Source: T1Sed10-7 sp041685505
GTDB lineage: Bacteria; Actinomycetota; Nitriliruptoria; Nitriliruptorales; Nitriliruptoraceae
DNA: 64,000 nt
Assembly (NCBI GenBank): GCA_041685505.1
Contig: JAWLFQ010000001.1
Coordinates: 1 to 64,000 of the forward strand
Direction of reading: 5' to 3'
The notes under the pieces were generated by a model. The model was given only the letters and a program-made list of their open reading frames with translations. It searched no databases and was not told the DNA's origin. Positions 8,481-16,288 of the stretch are shown piece by piece; position 1 is the first letter of the stretch, and every line of letters starts with the position of its first letter. Position numbers and translations under genes: made by a program.

Positions 8481-9133
8481 GATCTCGTCCTTCCCTCGGG
8501 CGGTGCCGCTTCCTCGAGCAGCCGGAGCACCTCGCTGTCGCTGACCTGGTCGAAGGCGTCGTACCAACCGCCCACCGAGACCAAGGATGCTGGGGCGTGC
8601 ACGACCACGACGTCGTCGGCCTCCGAGCGCAGCGCCTCGACGGAGCGCGGCGGTGCGACGGGCACGGCCAGGATCAGCCGCGCCGGGTCCTGGGCCCGCA
8701 CGGCCCGGCAGGCAGCACGCGCCGTGCCCCCGGTCGCCAGGCCATCGTCGACGACGATGACCGTCCTGCCGGTCAGCTCGGGCAGTCCACGGTCGCCGCG
8801 GTACTCGTGGACACGCCGCTGGAGCTCATCGCGTTCCCGCCGTTCGACCGCAGCGATCGCGTCCTCGTCGAGGCCGGCCGCCGCCGCGCTCCGCGCATCG
8901 ACCACACGGACGCCACCTTCGGCGATGGCGCCGATGCCGAACTCCGGCTGTTGGGGGGCACCGATCTTGCGTACCCCGAGGACGTCGAGGGGCGCGTGCA
9001 GGGCGCGGGCGATCTCCCTCGCGACGGGAACCCCACCACGCGGCAGCGCCAGCACGACGACGTCGTCGTCGGCGTAGTCCTCCAGCAGGGCGGCGAGGCG
9101 CTCGCCGGCATCGACCCGATCACGGAACCGCAT
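8477..9133 (-). CDS. Type I phosphoribosyltransferase, first gene of PRTase-DLH-esterase operon
   Basis: 218 residues with the PRPP-binding loop VIVVDDGLATGGTA at 125-138, a typical type I phosphoribosyltransferase site, and an N-terminal LALPRGGVPVAREIA segment found in the 'predicted phosphoribosyltransferase' group that is often fused to dienelactone hydrolase. No nucleobase-specific hood was recognised, so the acceptor is unknown; it is not one of the standard purine or pyrimidine salvage enzymes. GGGAGG precedes the ATG. In the 106-bp upstream gap a TACGGT hexamer (minus strand) near 9173 may be the -10. The downstream genes overlap by 4 bp each, so all three are probably co-translated. 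Confidence 0.88.
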   Translation of the reverse strand: MRFRDRVDAGERLAALLEDYADDDVVVLALPRGGVPVAREIARALHAPLDVLGVRKIGAPQQPEFGIGAIAEGGVRVVDARSAAAAGLDEDAIAAVERRERDELQRRVHEYRGDRGLPELTGRTVIVVDDGLATGGTARAACRAVRAQDPARLILAVPVAPPRSVEALRSEADDVVVVHAPASLVSVGGWYDAFDQVSDSEVLRLLEEAAPPEGRTRS

Positions 9134-9239
9134 AGGACCCGACCTCCCGGTTCAGGGTCTGTGTCCACTCACCGTAGGGACGGCGACGTGGTGCGCCAGG
9201 GGTGATCCGGACGTCCGCCCACTGTCCTGGCGGCCGTGG

Positions 9240-10157
9240 TCACCCAGCCTGCGTCCTCAGTCCCTCGAGGCGGTCTGCGACCTCGGCCGCGTTGACCGGC
9301 GCAACAGCATCCGACCAGGGATCATCACGCTGGCCCAGGCGTCGGAACAGGTTGCGCACGTGGTAGCTGCGCGGTTCGACCGCGGCGAGCTCGTCCCACT
9401 CGATCGGCGTGGCGACCGGGGCCCCGGGTCGGGCACGGACGGAGTAGGCGGCGACGCTGGTCTGCCCGTAGCTGTTGCGCAGCCAGTCGATGAACACCCG
9501 CCCGGTCCGGGTCTGCTTGCGCTGGCTCGTGGTGAGGCGCTCGGGATGCCGCTCGCAGACCGTCTCGGCCAGTGCGCGGGCGAGCTGCGCGCTCACGTCC
9601 CAGCCCGCCGAGCCGTCGAGCCGGACGTGGACGTGGAAGCCGGCGGATCCGCTCGTCTTGATCCGGCTGGGGACCCCGAGCTCCTCCAGCAGTTCCCGGA
9701 CGTCCCGGGCCGCCCCGCGGACGGCATCGACATCCTCCTCGTCGGGCGGATCGAGGTCGAGGATCAGCTCGATGGGGTGCTCGAGGTCGTCGGCCCGCGA
9801 CAGCCACGGGTGGAACTCGATGGTGCCCTGATCGGCGAGGTAGACCAGCGTTGCCGGCTCGTCGACCACCACGTGATCGAGACTGCCCCCGTCCCGCTTG
9901 GGGATGTCCTGTCGTCGCAGCCACCCCGGGTAGTGGGCGCCGGCGTTCTTCTGGAAGAAGCCCTGGCCGTCCAGCCCGTCGGGGTAGCGCTTGACCGCGA
10001 CCGGACGGTCACGCAGGTGCACGAGCATCAGCTCGGCGATGCGGGCGTGGTAGTCGAGCAGCTCGCCCTTGGTGAGCCCCTCGTGGGGGAAGAACACCTT
10101 GTCGACGTTGGAGATGTCGATGGTGCGGGAGAAGCAGCGCAGCTCGCCGGCGTCCAT
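9240..10157 (-). CDS. LigD-type primase/polymerase (POL domain) for NHEJ
   Basis: 305-residue stand-alone POL domain of bacterial LigD, an archaeo-eukaryotic primase-fold enzyme that fills ends and adds ribonucleotides during non-homologous end joining. The catalytic acidic residues are Asp134 and Asp136 in LILDLDPP and Asp224 in VFIDWLRN. The nucleotide-binding SGSAGFHVHV (169-178) is present. The usual N-terminal DKVFFPHEGLTKGELLDYH region is intact and length matches the isolated domain. It is the last of three genes, 12 nt after the ligase gene. GGAG sits 5-8 nt before the ATG. Confidence 0.92.
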   Translation of the reverse strand: MDAGELRCFSRTIDISNVDKVFFPHEGLTKGELLDYHARIAELMLVHLRDRPVAVKRYPDGLDGQGFFQKNAGAHYPGWLRRQDIPKRDGGSLDHVVVDEPATLVYLADQGTIEFHPWLSRADDLEHPIELILDLDPPDEEDVDAVRGAARDVRELLEELGVPSRIKTSGSAGFHVHVRLDGSAGWDVSAQLARALAETVCERHPERLTTSQRKQTRTGRVFIDWLRNSYGQTSVAAYSVRARPGAPVATPIEWDELAAVEPRSYHVRNLFRRLGQRDDPWSDAVAPVNAAEVADRLEGLRTQAG

Positions 10158-10169
10158 CCCGGTCTCCGA

Positions 10170-11177
10170 TCAGTTGGGCGTCTCGCGCACGACCTCGTCC
10201 GCGGCCTTGTCCTCGCGCAGGCCCAGGTAACGGGGGTGGCGCAGCCGACCGTCGTCGGTCCACTCCGTGAAGCCGACCTCGGCGACCAGCTCCGGTGTCA
10301 CGAAGTGCAGCCCCGCGCCCTGTGGCCCGTCCGCGAAGGGTGAGGTCCCCCGTTCGCGCCGCTCGAGCAGATCGCCGAGGCGGGCCAGCGTCGCCTGGTC
10401 GTAGCCGGTGCCGACCTTGCCCGCGTAGCGCAGTGCCCCACCCTCGTGGTACCCGATCAACAGGGCCCCGAAGCGTTCGCGCTGGCCTTCCGGTTCGGTG
10501 AAGCCACCGATGACGAACTCCTGCCGGTTGACGCACTTGAACTTCAGCCAGTCCCGCGAGCGGCCGTGGTGGTACGGGGCTGCGGCGCGCTTGGCGATCA
10601 GCCCCTCCCACCCCTTCGCGCACGCCTCCTCGAGCCGGGCCTCGCCCTCCTGGTTGCGGTGGCTGACCCACCGCAGGGGGTCATCGAAGGCCACCGCGGC
10701 ATGCAACACCGACTTGCGCGCCCGCAGGGGCAGCTCGCGCGTGGAACGGCCGTCGAGGTGGAGCAGGTCGAACACGTAGTAGTAGACGGCAACGTCGCTG
10801 GCCCGCGCCTGTTGCGGATCGGTGATCTGCAGACGTGACTGCAGCCGTGAGAAGCTGGTGCGCGCGCCCTCGAAGGCGACGATCTCGCCGTCCAGCACGC
10901 AGTCGAAGAGGCTGGCGGGGCCGAGCGCGTCGTGCAGTTCCGGGTAGGTGTCCACCAGCGCGGTGCCGTTGCGCGACACCAGACGGACCTCGCTGTCCGA
11001 CCGGTAGGCGATCGCCCGCTCGCCGTCCAGCTTGCGCTCGAAGAGCCAGTCCGGGTCGGAGAAGTGGTCGTGGGTCAACGTGGCCAACATCGGGTCGAGC
11101 CAACCGGGGAGCGACTCCTCGGGCAGCCCGTCGCGCTGGTCATCGTCCAGGCGATCGAGAGGGTGGCGCACGCTCAC
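10170..11177 (-). CDS. ATP-dependent DNA ligase (LigD LIG domain) for NHEJ
   Basis: 335-residue ATP-dependent ligase that seals nicks and joined ends. Motif I is ERKLDGER with Lys49 as the adenylated residue. Further motifs include LDGEIVAFEG (III), WEGLIAKR (IV) and WLKFKC (V), followed by the OB domain with RFGALLIGYHEGGALRYAGKVGTG. It lacks POL and PE domains, which are separate neighbouring genes. The GTG start overlaps the preceding stop (GTGA at 11174-11177), indicating translational coupling. No Ku gene is seen in the window, so the partner must lie elsewhere. Confidence 0.93.
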   Translation of the reverse strand: MSVRHPLDRLDDDQRDGLPEESLPGWLDPMLATLTHDHFSDPDWLFERKLDGERAIAYRSDSEVRLVSRNGTALVDTYPELHDALGPASLFDCVLDGEIVAFEGARTSFSRLQSRLQITDPQQARASDVAVYYYVFDLLHLDGRSTRELPLRARKSVLHAAVAFDDPLRWVSHRNQEGEARLEEACAKGWEGLIAKRAAAPYHHGRSRDWLKFKCVNRQEFVIGGFTEPEGQRERFGALLIGYHEGGALRYAGKVGTGYDQATLARLGDLLERRERGTSPFADGPQGAGLHFVTPELVAEVGFTEWTDDGRLRHPRYLGLREDKAADEVVRETPN

Positions 11178-11785
11178 GCCTGTCCGGGGTCGTCGTCCGC
11201 CTCGGCCGCGACCTGATCGAGGGTGCGATCCGAGAGCACGGAGCGTGGCTCGGTCGATGTGGGGTTGCGGCGCGCGTCCGCTGCCTCGTCATCGACCTTG
11301 ATGAGCAGCCAGTTGTCCTCGTCACCGCCGAGCTCGGCGTGGGTGAGGACGTAGCCGCCCTGGAGCTTCTCGCCTTCCAGCCACACCTTGATGTGCCCCT
11401 CGTCGGCAGCGCGGCGCAGCGGCACCTCCCCGTCATCCTCGTCGGTGGTGAGGTTGCGGTAGGGGCCGATGTCCCAGACGATCACCGTGCCACCGCCGTA
11501 CTGGTCCTCGGGGATGCGGCCCTCGAAGTCGGCGTAGTCGAGCGGATGATCCTCGGTGCGGACCGCGAGCTGCTTGTCGCGCGGATCGGTCGAGGGCCCC
11601 TTCGGCACCGCCCACGACAGCAGGACCCCGTCGGCCTCCAGCCGCACGTCGTAGTGGAGGCTGGACGCGTCGTGCTGCTGGACCACGAAGATGGGTCGCT
11701 GCGAGGGCGAGCGAACCTCTCCCGGCGGTTCCGGCGAGGCATCCAGATCGCGCCGCGTGCGGTAGCGCGCCAGTGCGTCCGTCAT
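11174..11785 (-). CDS. LigD 3'-phosphoesterase (PE domain) for NHEJ
   Basis: 203-residue stand-alone PE domain, which trims 3'-phosphates and ribonucleotides at break ends using Mn2+. The ligands align with the Pseudomonas LigD residues at a constant offset: His38, His44, Asp46, Arg48 and His80, in QQHDASSLHYDVRLE and RTEDHPLDY. WAVPKGPS and the PEDQYGGGTVIVWD run are also typical. The start is uncertain: ATG at 11783-11785 gives the normal RYRTRRDLDASPEP beginning but has a weak ribosome site; GTG at 11818 is the alternative. It is the first gene of the PE-LIG-POL operon. Confidence 0.9.
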   Translation of the reverse strand: MTDALARYRTRRDLDASPEPPGEVRSPSQRPIFVVQQHDASSLHYDVRLEADGVLLSWAVPKGPSTDPRDKQLAVRTEDHPLDYADFEGRIPEDQYGGGTVIVWDIGPYRNLTTDEDDGEVPLRRAADEGHIKVWLEGEKLQGGYVLTHAELGGDEDNWLLIKVDDEAADARRNPTSTEPRSVLSDRTLDQVAAEADDDPGQA

Positions 11786-11950
11786 CACCGTGGCCTGTCG
11801 TCGGGGGCGCGGGTGCACCGTCCTGATCCCGGTCCGTCACAGCGAAGTGGCTGCCACGCACGTGCACCACCGGCGAACGGGCGGATCCACGCCCCGGGAC
11901 GCAGGGCTAGCGTGGCGGCGCGTACGGTGACGTCGAGGCAGGGGCGGCTG

Positions 11951-13114
11951 GTGACCGGGGCAGGGCCCACGATCGCGGTGATCGGCGGGCTGTTGCTGCT
12001 CGGGCTCCTCGCGGAGTGGAGCGCTGCCAAGCTGCCGATCCCACGGGTCTCGGTGCTGATCGTGTTGGGCGTCGCCGTCGGTCCGATCGGCTTCGACCTG
12101 CTGCCGCCGGCACGGGAGGAGTGGTTCCCGATCGTGTCGGCCGTTGCGCTGGTGATGGTCGGCTTCCTGATCGGCGGGGAGTTCACGACCGAGCGACTGC
12201 GGGAGCTCGGCGTGAGATCGGCACTGATCTCACTCATCGAGTCGGTGGGCACGGCGGTGGTCGTCGGGGCTGGGCTCCTGGTGGCGGGAGTGGAGGTCCA
12301 GCTCGCGTTGCCCCTGGCCGGGGTCGCGGCGGCGACCGCGCCGGCCGCGGTGGTCGGCGTCGTGCAGGAGTCGGATCAGCACGGCCCCTTCTCCCGGCTG
12401 CTGCTGGCGGTGGTGGCCTTCGACGATGCCGTCGGCCTGGTCGTGTTCAGCCTCGTCCTGGCGGTCGTCGGCCTGCTGTCCGGCGGCGACGGTGGTGGCA
12501 GTGCGGCGGTGTGGACCGCGCTCCGCGAACTCGGCGGCGGTGTCGCACTCGGGGTCGCGATCGGCCTGCCGGCCGCCTACCTCACCGGACGGCTCCGGCC
12601 GGGACGTCCGGTCCTCGAGGAGGCCTTCGGCCTCGTGCTGCTGTGCGCCGGGCTGGGTGTGTGGCTCGAGGTGTCCTATCTGCTGGCCGCCGTGGTCATG
12701 GGCGCGGTCGTGGCCAACCTCGCGTCGCACCACGAACGCCCCTTCCGCGAGATCGAGAGCATCGAGTGGCCCTTCCTGGTCGTCTTCTTCCTCCTCGCCG
12801 GTGCCAGCCTGGAGCTCTCGGCGGTGGGGGCGGTCGGTTGGATCGGGCTGGGCTACATCCTGCTGCGGACGTTGGGCAAGGTCGCCGGGGCATGGCTGGG
12901 CGTGACCGCGGTGGGCGGGGCGTCCGGACGGGCGCGCTGGCTCGGTGTCGCCCTGCTCCCGCAGGCCGGCGTGGCACTGGGCCTCGCGCTGCTCGCCGAC
13001 CAGCAGCTGCCGCAGGCCGGTGGGGACGTGCTGGCGATCGTGGTCGGCGCGACGGTGGTGTTCGAGCTGGTCGGGCCCCTGGGGACCCGGCTGGCGCTGG
13101 AGCGCGCGGAGTGA
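11951..13114 (+). CDS. Cation/proton antiporter (NhaP/CPA-type)
   Basis: 387-residue integral membrane protein with about 12 helices and no soluble domain, in the monovalent cation:proton antiporter superfamily. The conserved region AAATAPAAVVGVVQE followed by VVAFDDAVGLVVFS contains the acidic pair expected in the ion path of this fold. It likely exports Na+ or K+ in exchange for H+. GTG at 11951 is chosen because GAGGCAGGGG ends 7 nt before; a GTG at 11927 is also in frame. A TAGCGT hexamer at 11908-11913 fits the -10 seen elsewhere. The upstream open frame overlaps the ligase genes and is not coding. Confidence 0.82.
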   Translation: MTGAGPTIAVIGGLLLLGLLAEWSAAKLPIPRVSVLIVLGVAVGPIGFDLLPPAREEWFPIVSAVALVMVGFLIGGEFTTERLRELGVRSALISLIESVGTAVVVGAGLLVAGVEVQLALPLAGVAAATAPAAVVGVVQESDQHGPFSRLLLAVVAFDDAVGLVVFSLVLAVVGLLSGGDGGGSAAVWTALRELGGGVALGVAIGLPAAYLTGRLRPGRPVLEEAFGLVLLCAGLGVWLEVSYLLAAVVMGAVVANLASHHERPFREIESIEWPFLVVFFLLAGASLELSAVGAVGWIGLGYILLRTLGKVAGAWLGVTAVGGASGRARWLGVALLPQAGVALGLALLADQQLPQAGGDVLAIVVGATVVFELVGPLGTRLALERAE

Positions 13115-13133
13115 GTGCTGCAGGGGCCCACGG

Positions 13134-14255
13134 CTAGGGCCGGGCCCGCGCCAACCAGCCGTCGACAGCATCCCGGTTGGCGTCGATCCACGCCTCTGCA
13201 TCGGCGCGGAGGTCCTCCTCGGTGTACTCCGCGGCGGCCTCCATGCGGGCGTTCTGCTCGGCGATGTCCTGCAGCGGGATCGTGACCTCTTCGAGCAGGG
13301 TCCGCACGGGCGGGTTCGCCGCCAGGAAATCGGTGTTGGCCACGGCGCGGATGTCGTTGACGGCCCAACCGAGCTGGCAGGGATCCGCTCCCGCGCACCC
13401 CTGCAGGCCCGCCACGGACGTCTCGCGGTCCTGGTCGGGCAGCGCCGGGGACTCGAGCCAGAGGACGTCCTCACCCGGGACCAGCGCTGCGGTGGTCCAG
13501 TTCGGTGTCCAGGTGTAGAACAGGGTCGGCTCGCCCTCGTCGATGCGCTCCAGCACCTCGGCCATCAGCGCGTCGTAGTCACCGACGAGCTGTGTCGCGG
13601 CCTCGCCCCAGGTGAGCTCCTCGAGGTGGGAATCGATCACCAGGTTGCAGCCCCAGCCCTCCTCGCAGCCGTACAGCTCGGCACGACCGTCGCCATCCTG
13701 GTCGAAGGCGTCACGCACCTCGGGCCGGGTGAGATCCTCCATGGAGGTGATGTCGAGCGCCTCCGCGGTCGCACGGTCGATCAGGTAGCCCTGGACGGCG
13801 CCGTCGTCGACCTGGAGGCCGACGGGCTCGATGGGTTCCTCGTACCGCTGCCCGGTGAACCGCTCACCCTCGAGGAAGGGCTCGTGGAGGGGGAACCACC
13901 CGTTGGCCCAGAGGTCGAACTGGCCCTGCACCAGCGCCGGGTAGAAGGTCGCCGGGGAGCGGGTGGCCGTCGCCGGATCGCTGACCTCGTAGCCGAGCTC
14001 CTCGAGGAGCTGCTGGTAGATCGCGGCCTGGAAGTGCCCGGTGGCCCAGGTGGCCCGGGCCATACGGATCTCGCCACCCGTCTCGACGGCGTCGCCAGCG
14101 GGACCACCCCCAGCCGGTCCGCCGTCCTCGGTGGTGTCAGCACCGCAGGCGGTCACGAGCAGTGCGGCGACCGCGAGCGGGAGCACAGCGCGGCGCGCTC
14201 GGGCACCTCGGGACCTGGTGGTGCGCCCCGAGCCGGTGCGGTGGCGGGCGGTCAT
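13134..14255 (-). CDS. proX: Glycine betaine/proline-type substrate-binding lipoprotein (ProX/OpuAC)
   Basis: 373-residue periplasmic-side binding protein. A basic N-terminus and hydrophobic stretch end in a lipobox VTAC, giving a membrane-anchored lipoprotein. The body matches ProX: FDLWANGWFPLHEPF, CEEGWGCNLVIDSHLEEL and LFYTWTPNWTTAALVPG supply the tryptophans expected for the aromatic box that holds quaternary ammonium groups. It follows the BCCT transporter gene by 14 nt on the same strand and no ABC permease or ATPase gene is adjacent. It may serve an ABC system encoded elsewhere. AAGGATCCC precedes the ATG. Confidence 0.87.
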   Translation of the reverse strand: MTARHRTGSGRTTRSRGARARRAVLPLAVAALLVTACGADTTEDGGPAGGGPAGDAVETGGEIRMARATWATGHFQAAIYQQLLEELGYEVSDPATATRSPATFYPALVQGQFDLWANGWFPLHEPFLEGERFTGQRYEEPIEPVGLQVDDGAVQGYLIDRATAEALDITSMEDLTRPEVRDAFDQDGDGRAELYGCEEGWGCNLVIDSHLEELTWGEAATQLVGDYDALMAEVLERIDEGEPTLFYTWTPNWTTAALVPGEDVLWLESPALPDQDRETSVAGLQGCAGADPCQLGWAVNDIRAVANTDFLAANPPVRTLLEEVTIPLQDIAEQNARMEAAAEYTEEDLRADAEAWIDANRDAVDGWLARARP

Positions 14256-14269
14256 GGGATCCTTGCTGC

Positions 14270-16117
14270 TCAGGAGGGCGTCTCCGTGGACCCATCGTCG
14301 GCTGTGGGGGGTCCGTCGCCGGTCTCGTTCGCCTCACGGGCGACGTGGTCGAGCAGGTTGCCGTGCCGGCTACGGAACAGCTCCGCGTCGTAGTGGGCTT
14401 CGAGCAGGTCGAGTTCCTCGTGGAACGCCCGGTGGAGGCTCCAGACCATGAACAGCAGCACCAGCGCGAAGGGCAGGCCCGTGGCCACCGAGGCGGTCTG
14501 CAGCGCCGACAGCCCACCGCCGATCAGCAGGACCGCAGCCAGGAGCCCCTCCATGCTGGCCCAGAAGACCCGCTGGGTGCGGGGGGAGTCCAGCTTGCCG
14601 CCGGAGGTGAGGTGGTCCACGACCAGCGAGCCGGAGTCGGACGAGGTCACGAAGAAGGCGATCACCAGGATCACGCCCGCCAGCGAGGTGACCGTCGCGA
14701 AGGGGAAGGCCTGCAGCACGTCGAACAGCGCCGTGGCGACGTCCTCGTTGACCGCGGCAGCCACGTCACGGATCCCGTTGAGCTGCAGGTGCAGCGCCGT
14801 GCCACCGAAGACCGACATCCAGAGGAAGGACAGCAGCGAGGGGAACAGCACCACGCCCAGGATGATCTCGCGCACCGTGCGGCCCTTGGAGACCCGGGCG
14901 ATGAACATGCCGACGAAGGGCGACCAGGAGATCCACCAGCCCCAGTAGAAGACCGTCCAGCTGCCCTGCCAGTCGGTGCCGGTGAAGGCTTCGTTCCAGA
15001 AGGCCAGTTCCGGCAGGGCGCTGAGGTAGAAGCCGGTGCTCTGCACGAAGACGGCAGCGATGAAGCCGGCCGGGCCCACGATCAGCATGAAGACCATGAA
15101 CACCGCTGCGAGACCGATGTTGAACTGGCTCAGCCGCCGGACACCGCCGTCGAGACCCGCCATCACCGAGACGATCGCCATCGCGGTGATGGCGGCGATC
15201 AGGAAGACCTGGAAGCCGGTACCCATCGGCCAGTCGAACAGGAAGTTGAGCCCGGCTGCGGCCTGACCGACGCCGAAACCGAGTGAGGTGGCGAGACCGG
15301 AGAGGGTGGCCAGCACCGTCAGGACATCGATCGCATCACCCCAGCGACCGTAGATCCGTTCCCGCAGCAGCGGGTAGAAGACGGAGCGGAAGGTCAGCGG
15401 CAGACCGCGGTTGTAGGCGAAGAACGCCAGCGCGAGGGCGACCAGGCCGTAGATCGCCCAGGGGTGCAGGCCCCAGTGGTAGTAGGTCGTCGCCAGTGCC
15501 GCCGTACCGGCCTCGGCCGACCCGGGTTCCACGTCGAACAGCGGCGCCGGACCGTTGAGGTGGAAGACCGGTTCCGCGATCGACCAGAACATCAGCCCGA
15601 TCCCCATGCCGGCGCTGATGAGCATGGCGTACCAGGCGATCCGGCTGAACTCCGGTTTCGCGCTGGGCCCACCGATCCGGATCTTGCCGTACCGGGTGAA
15701 GGCGAAGAAGGCGGCGGCCAGGACGAAGAGGTTGGCCGCCAGGATGTAGAACCACCCGAAGCCGTCGTTGATGAAGGCCAAGGTCGTGTTGAAGGCGGCT
15801 TCCGCCCGGCTGGAGAACAGCAGGGTGAAGGCGACGAAGGCGATCAGTATCGCGGCCGAGATGAAGGTGACCGTCGGGTGCAGATCGAATCCGAAGCGCA
15901 CCACGTTGCGATCGCCCGGTTCGCGGTCGGCGACCTCCGGGTAGAAGTCCACCTCGGGGTCGATCTGCAGCCCCTCGAACTTGGCGCGGTTGTAGATGGC
16001 GTCCTGCTCGGCCTGTCGCTCCGCGTCCTCGAGCTCCTCGAGGGTCTGCTCCGCCTCGGTGAGATCGCGTTTGGGCGTGGCGGAGTCCGAGGTCTCCGGT
16101 GGGCGCTGATCGTCCAT
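14270..16117 (-). CDS. BCCT-family betaine/carnitine/choline transporter
   Basis: 615-residue secondary transporter for a quaternary ammonium osmolyte, probably Na+-coupled glycine betaine. A charged, acidic N-terminal tail of ~75 residues precedes 12 helices. SAGMGIGLMFWSIAEP matches the glycine stretch (GMGIG) of the Na+/betaine branch, and TVFYWGWWISWSPFVGMF is the family signature. An acidic C-terminal tail of ~55 residues may be regulatory, as in osmosensing members. ATG at 16117 is preferred (AGAAGG upstream); ATG at 16138 would add seven residues. The open frame continues for hundreds of codons upstream over the opposite-strand antiporter and is spurious. Confidence 0.9.
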   Translation of the reverse strand: MDDQRPPETSDSATPKRDLTEAEQTLEELEDAERQAEQDAIYNRAKFEGLQIDPEVDFYPEVADREPGDRNVVRFGFDLHPTVTFISAAILIAFVAFTLLFSSRAEAAFNTTLAFINDGFGWFYILAANLFVLAAAFFAFTRYGKIRIGGPSAKPEFSRIAWYAMLISAGMGIGLMFWSIAEPVFHLNGPAPLFDVEPGSAEAGTAALATTYYHWGLHPWAIYGLVALALAFFAYNRGLPLTFRSVFYPLLRERIYGRWGDAIDVLTVLATLSGLATSLGFGVGQAAAGLNFLFDWPMGTGFQVFLIAAITAMAIVSVMAGLDGGVRRLSQFNIGLAAVFMVFMLIVGPAGFIAAVFVQSTGFYLSALPELAFWNEAFTGTDWQGSWTVFYWGWWISWSPFVGMFIARVSKGRTVREIILGVVLFPSLLSFLWMSVFGGTALHLQLNGIRDVAAAVNEDVATALFDVLQAFPFATVTSLAGVILVIAFFVTSSDSGSLVVDHLTSGGKLDSPRTQRVFWASMEGLLAAVLLIGGGLSALQTASVATGLPFALVLLFMVWSLHRAFHEELDLLEAHYDAELFRSRHGNLLDHVAREANETGDGPPTADDGSTETPS

Positions 16118-16288
16118 GCGGACTGCCTTCTTGGTCATCGGTCCGGCGGGTGGGGTCTCTGCCACCGATGGTGCGCGCGCATCGCACAGGCTGCCCGCTC
16201 GATCGAGGCCCGTCAACCTGGCCGGGGCCGCGGCGGTGCCGGATCGACGCCGTAGGCTCGTGCGACCCTCACCGACCCGGGGAAACGC

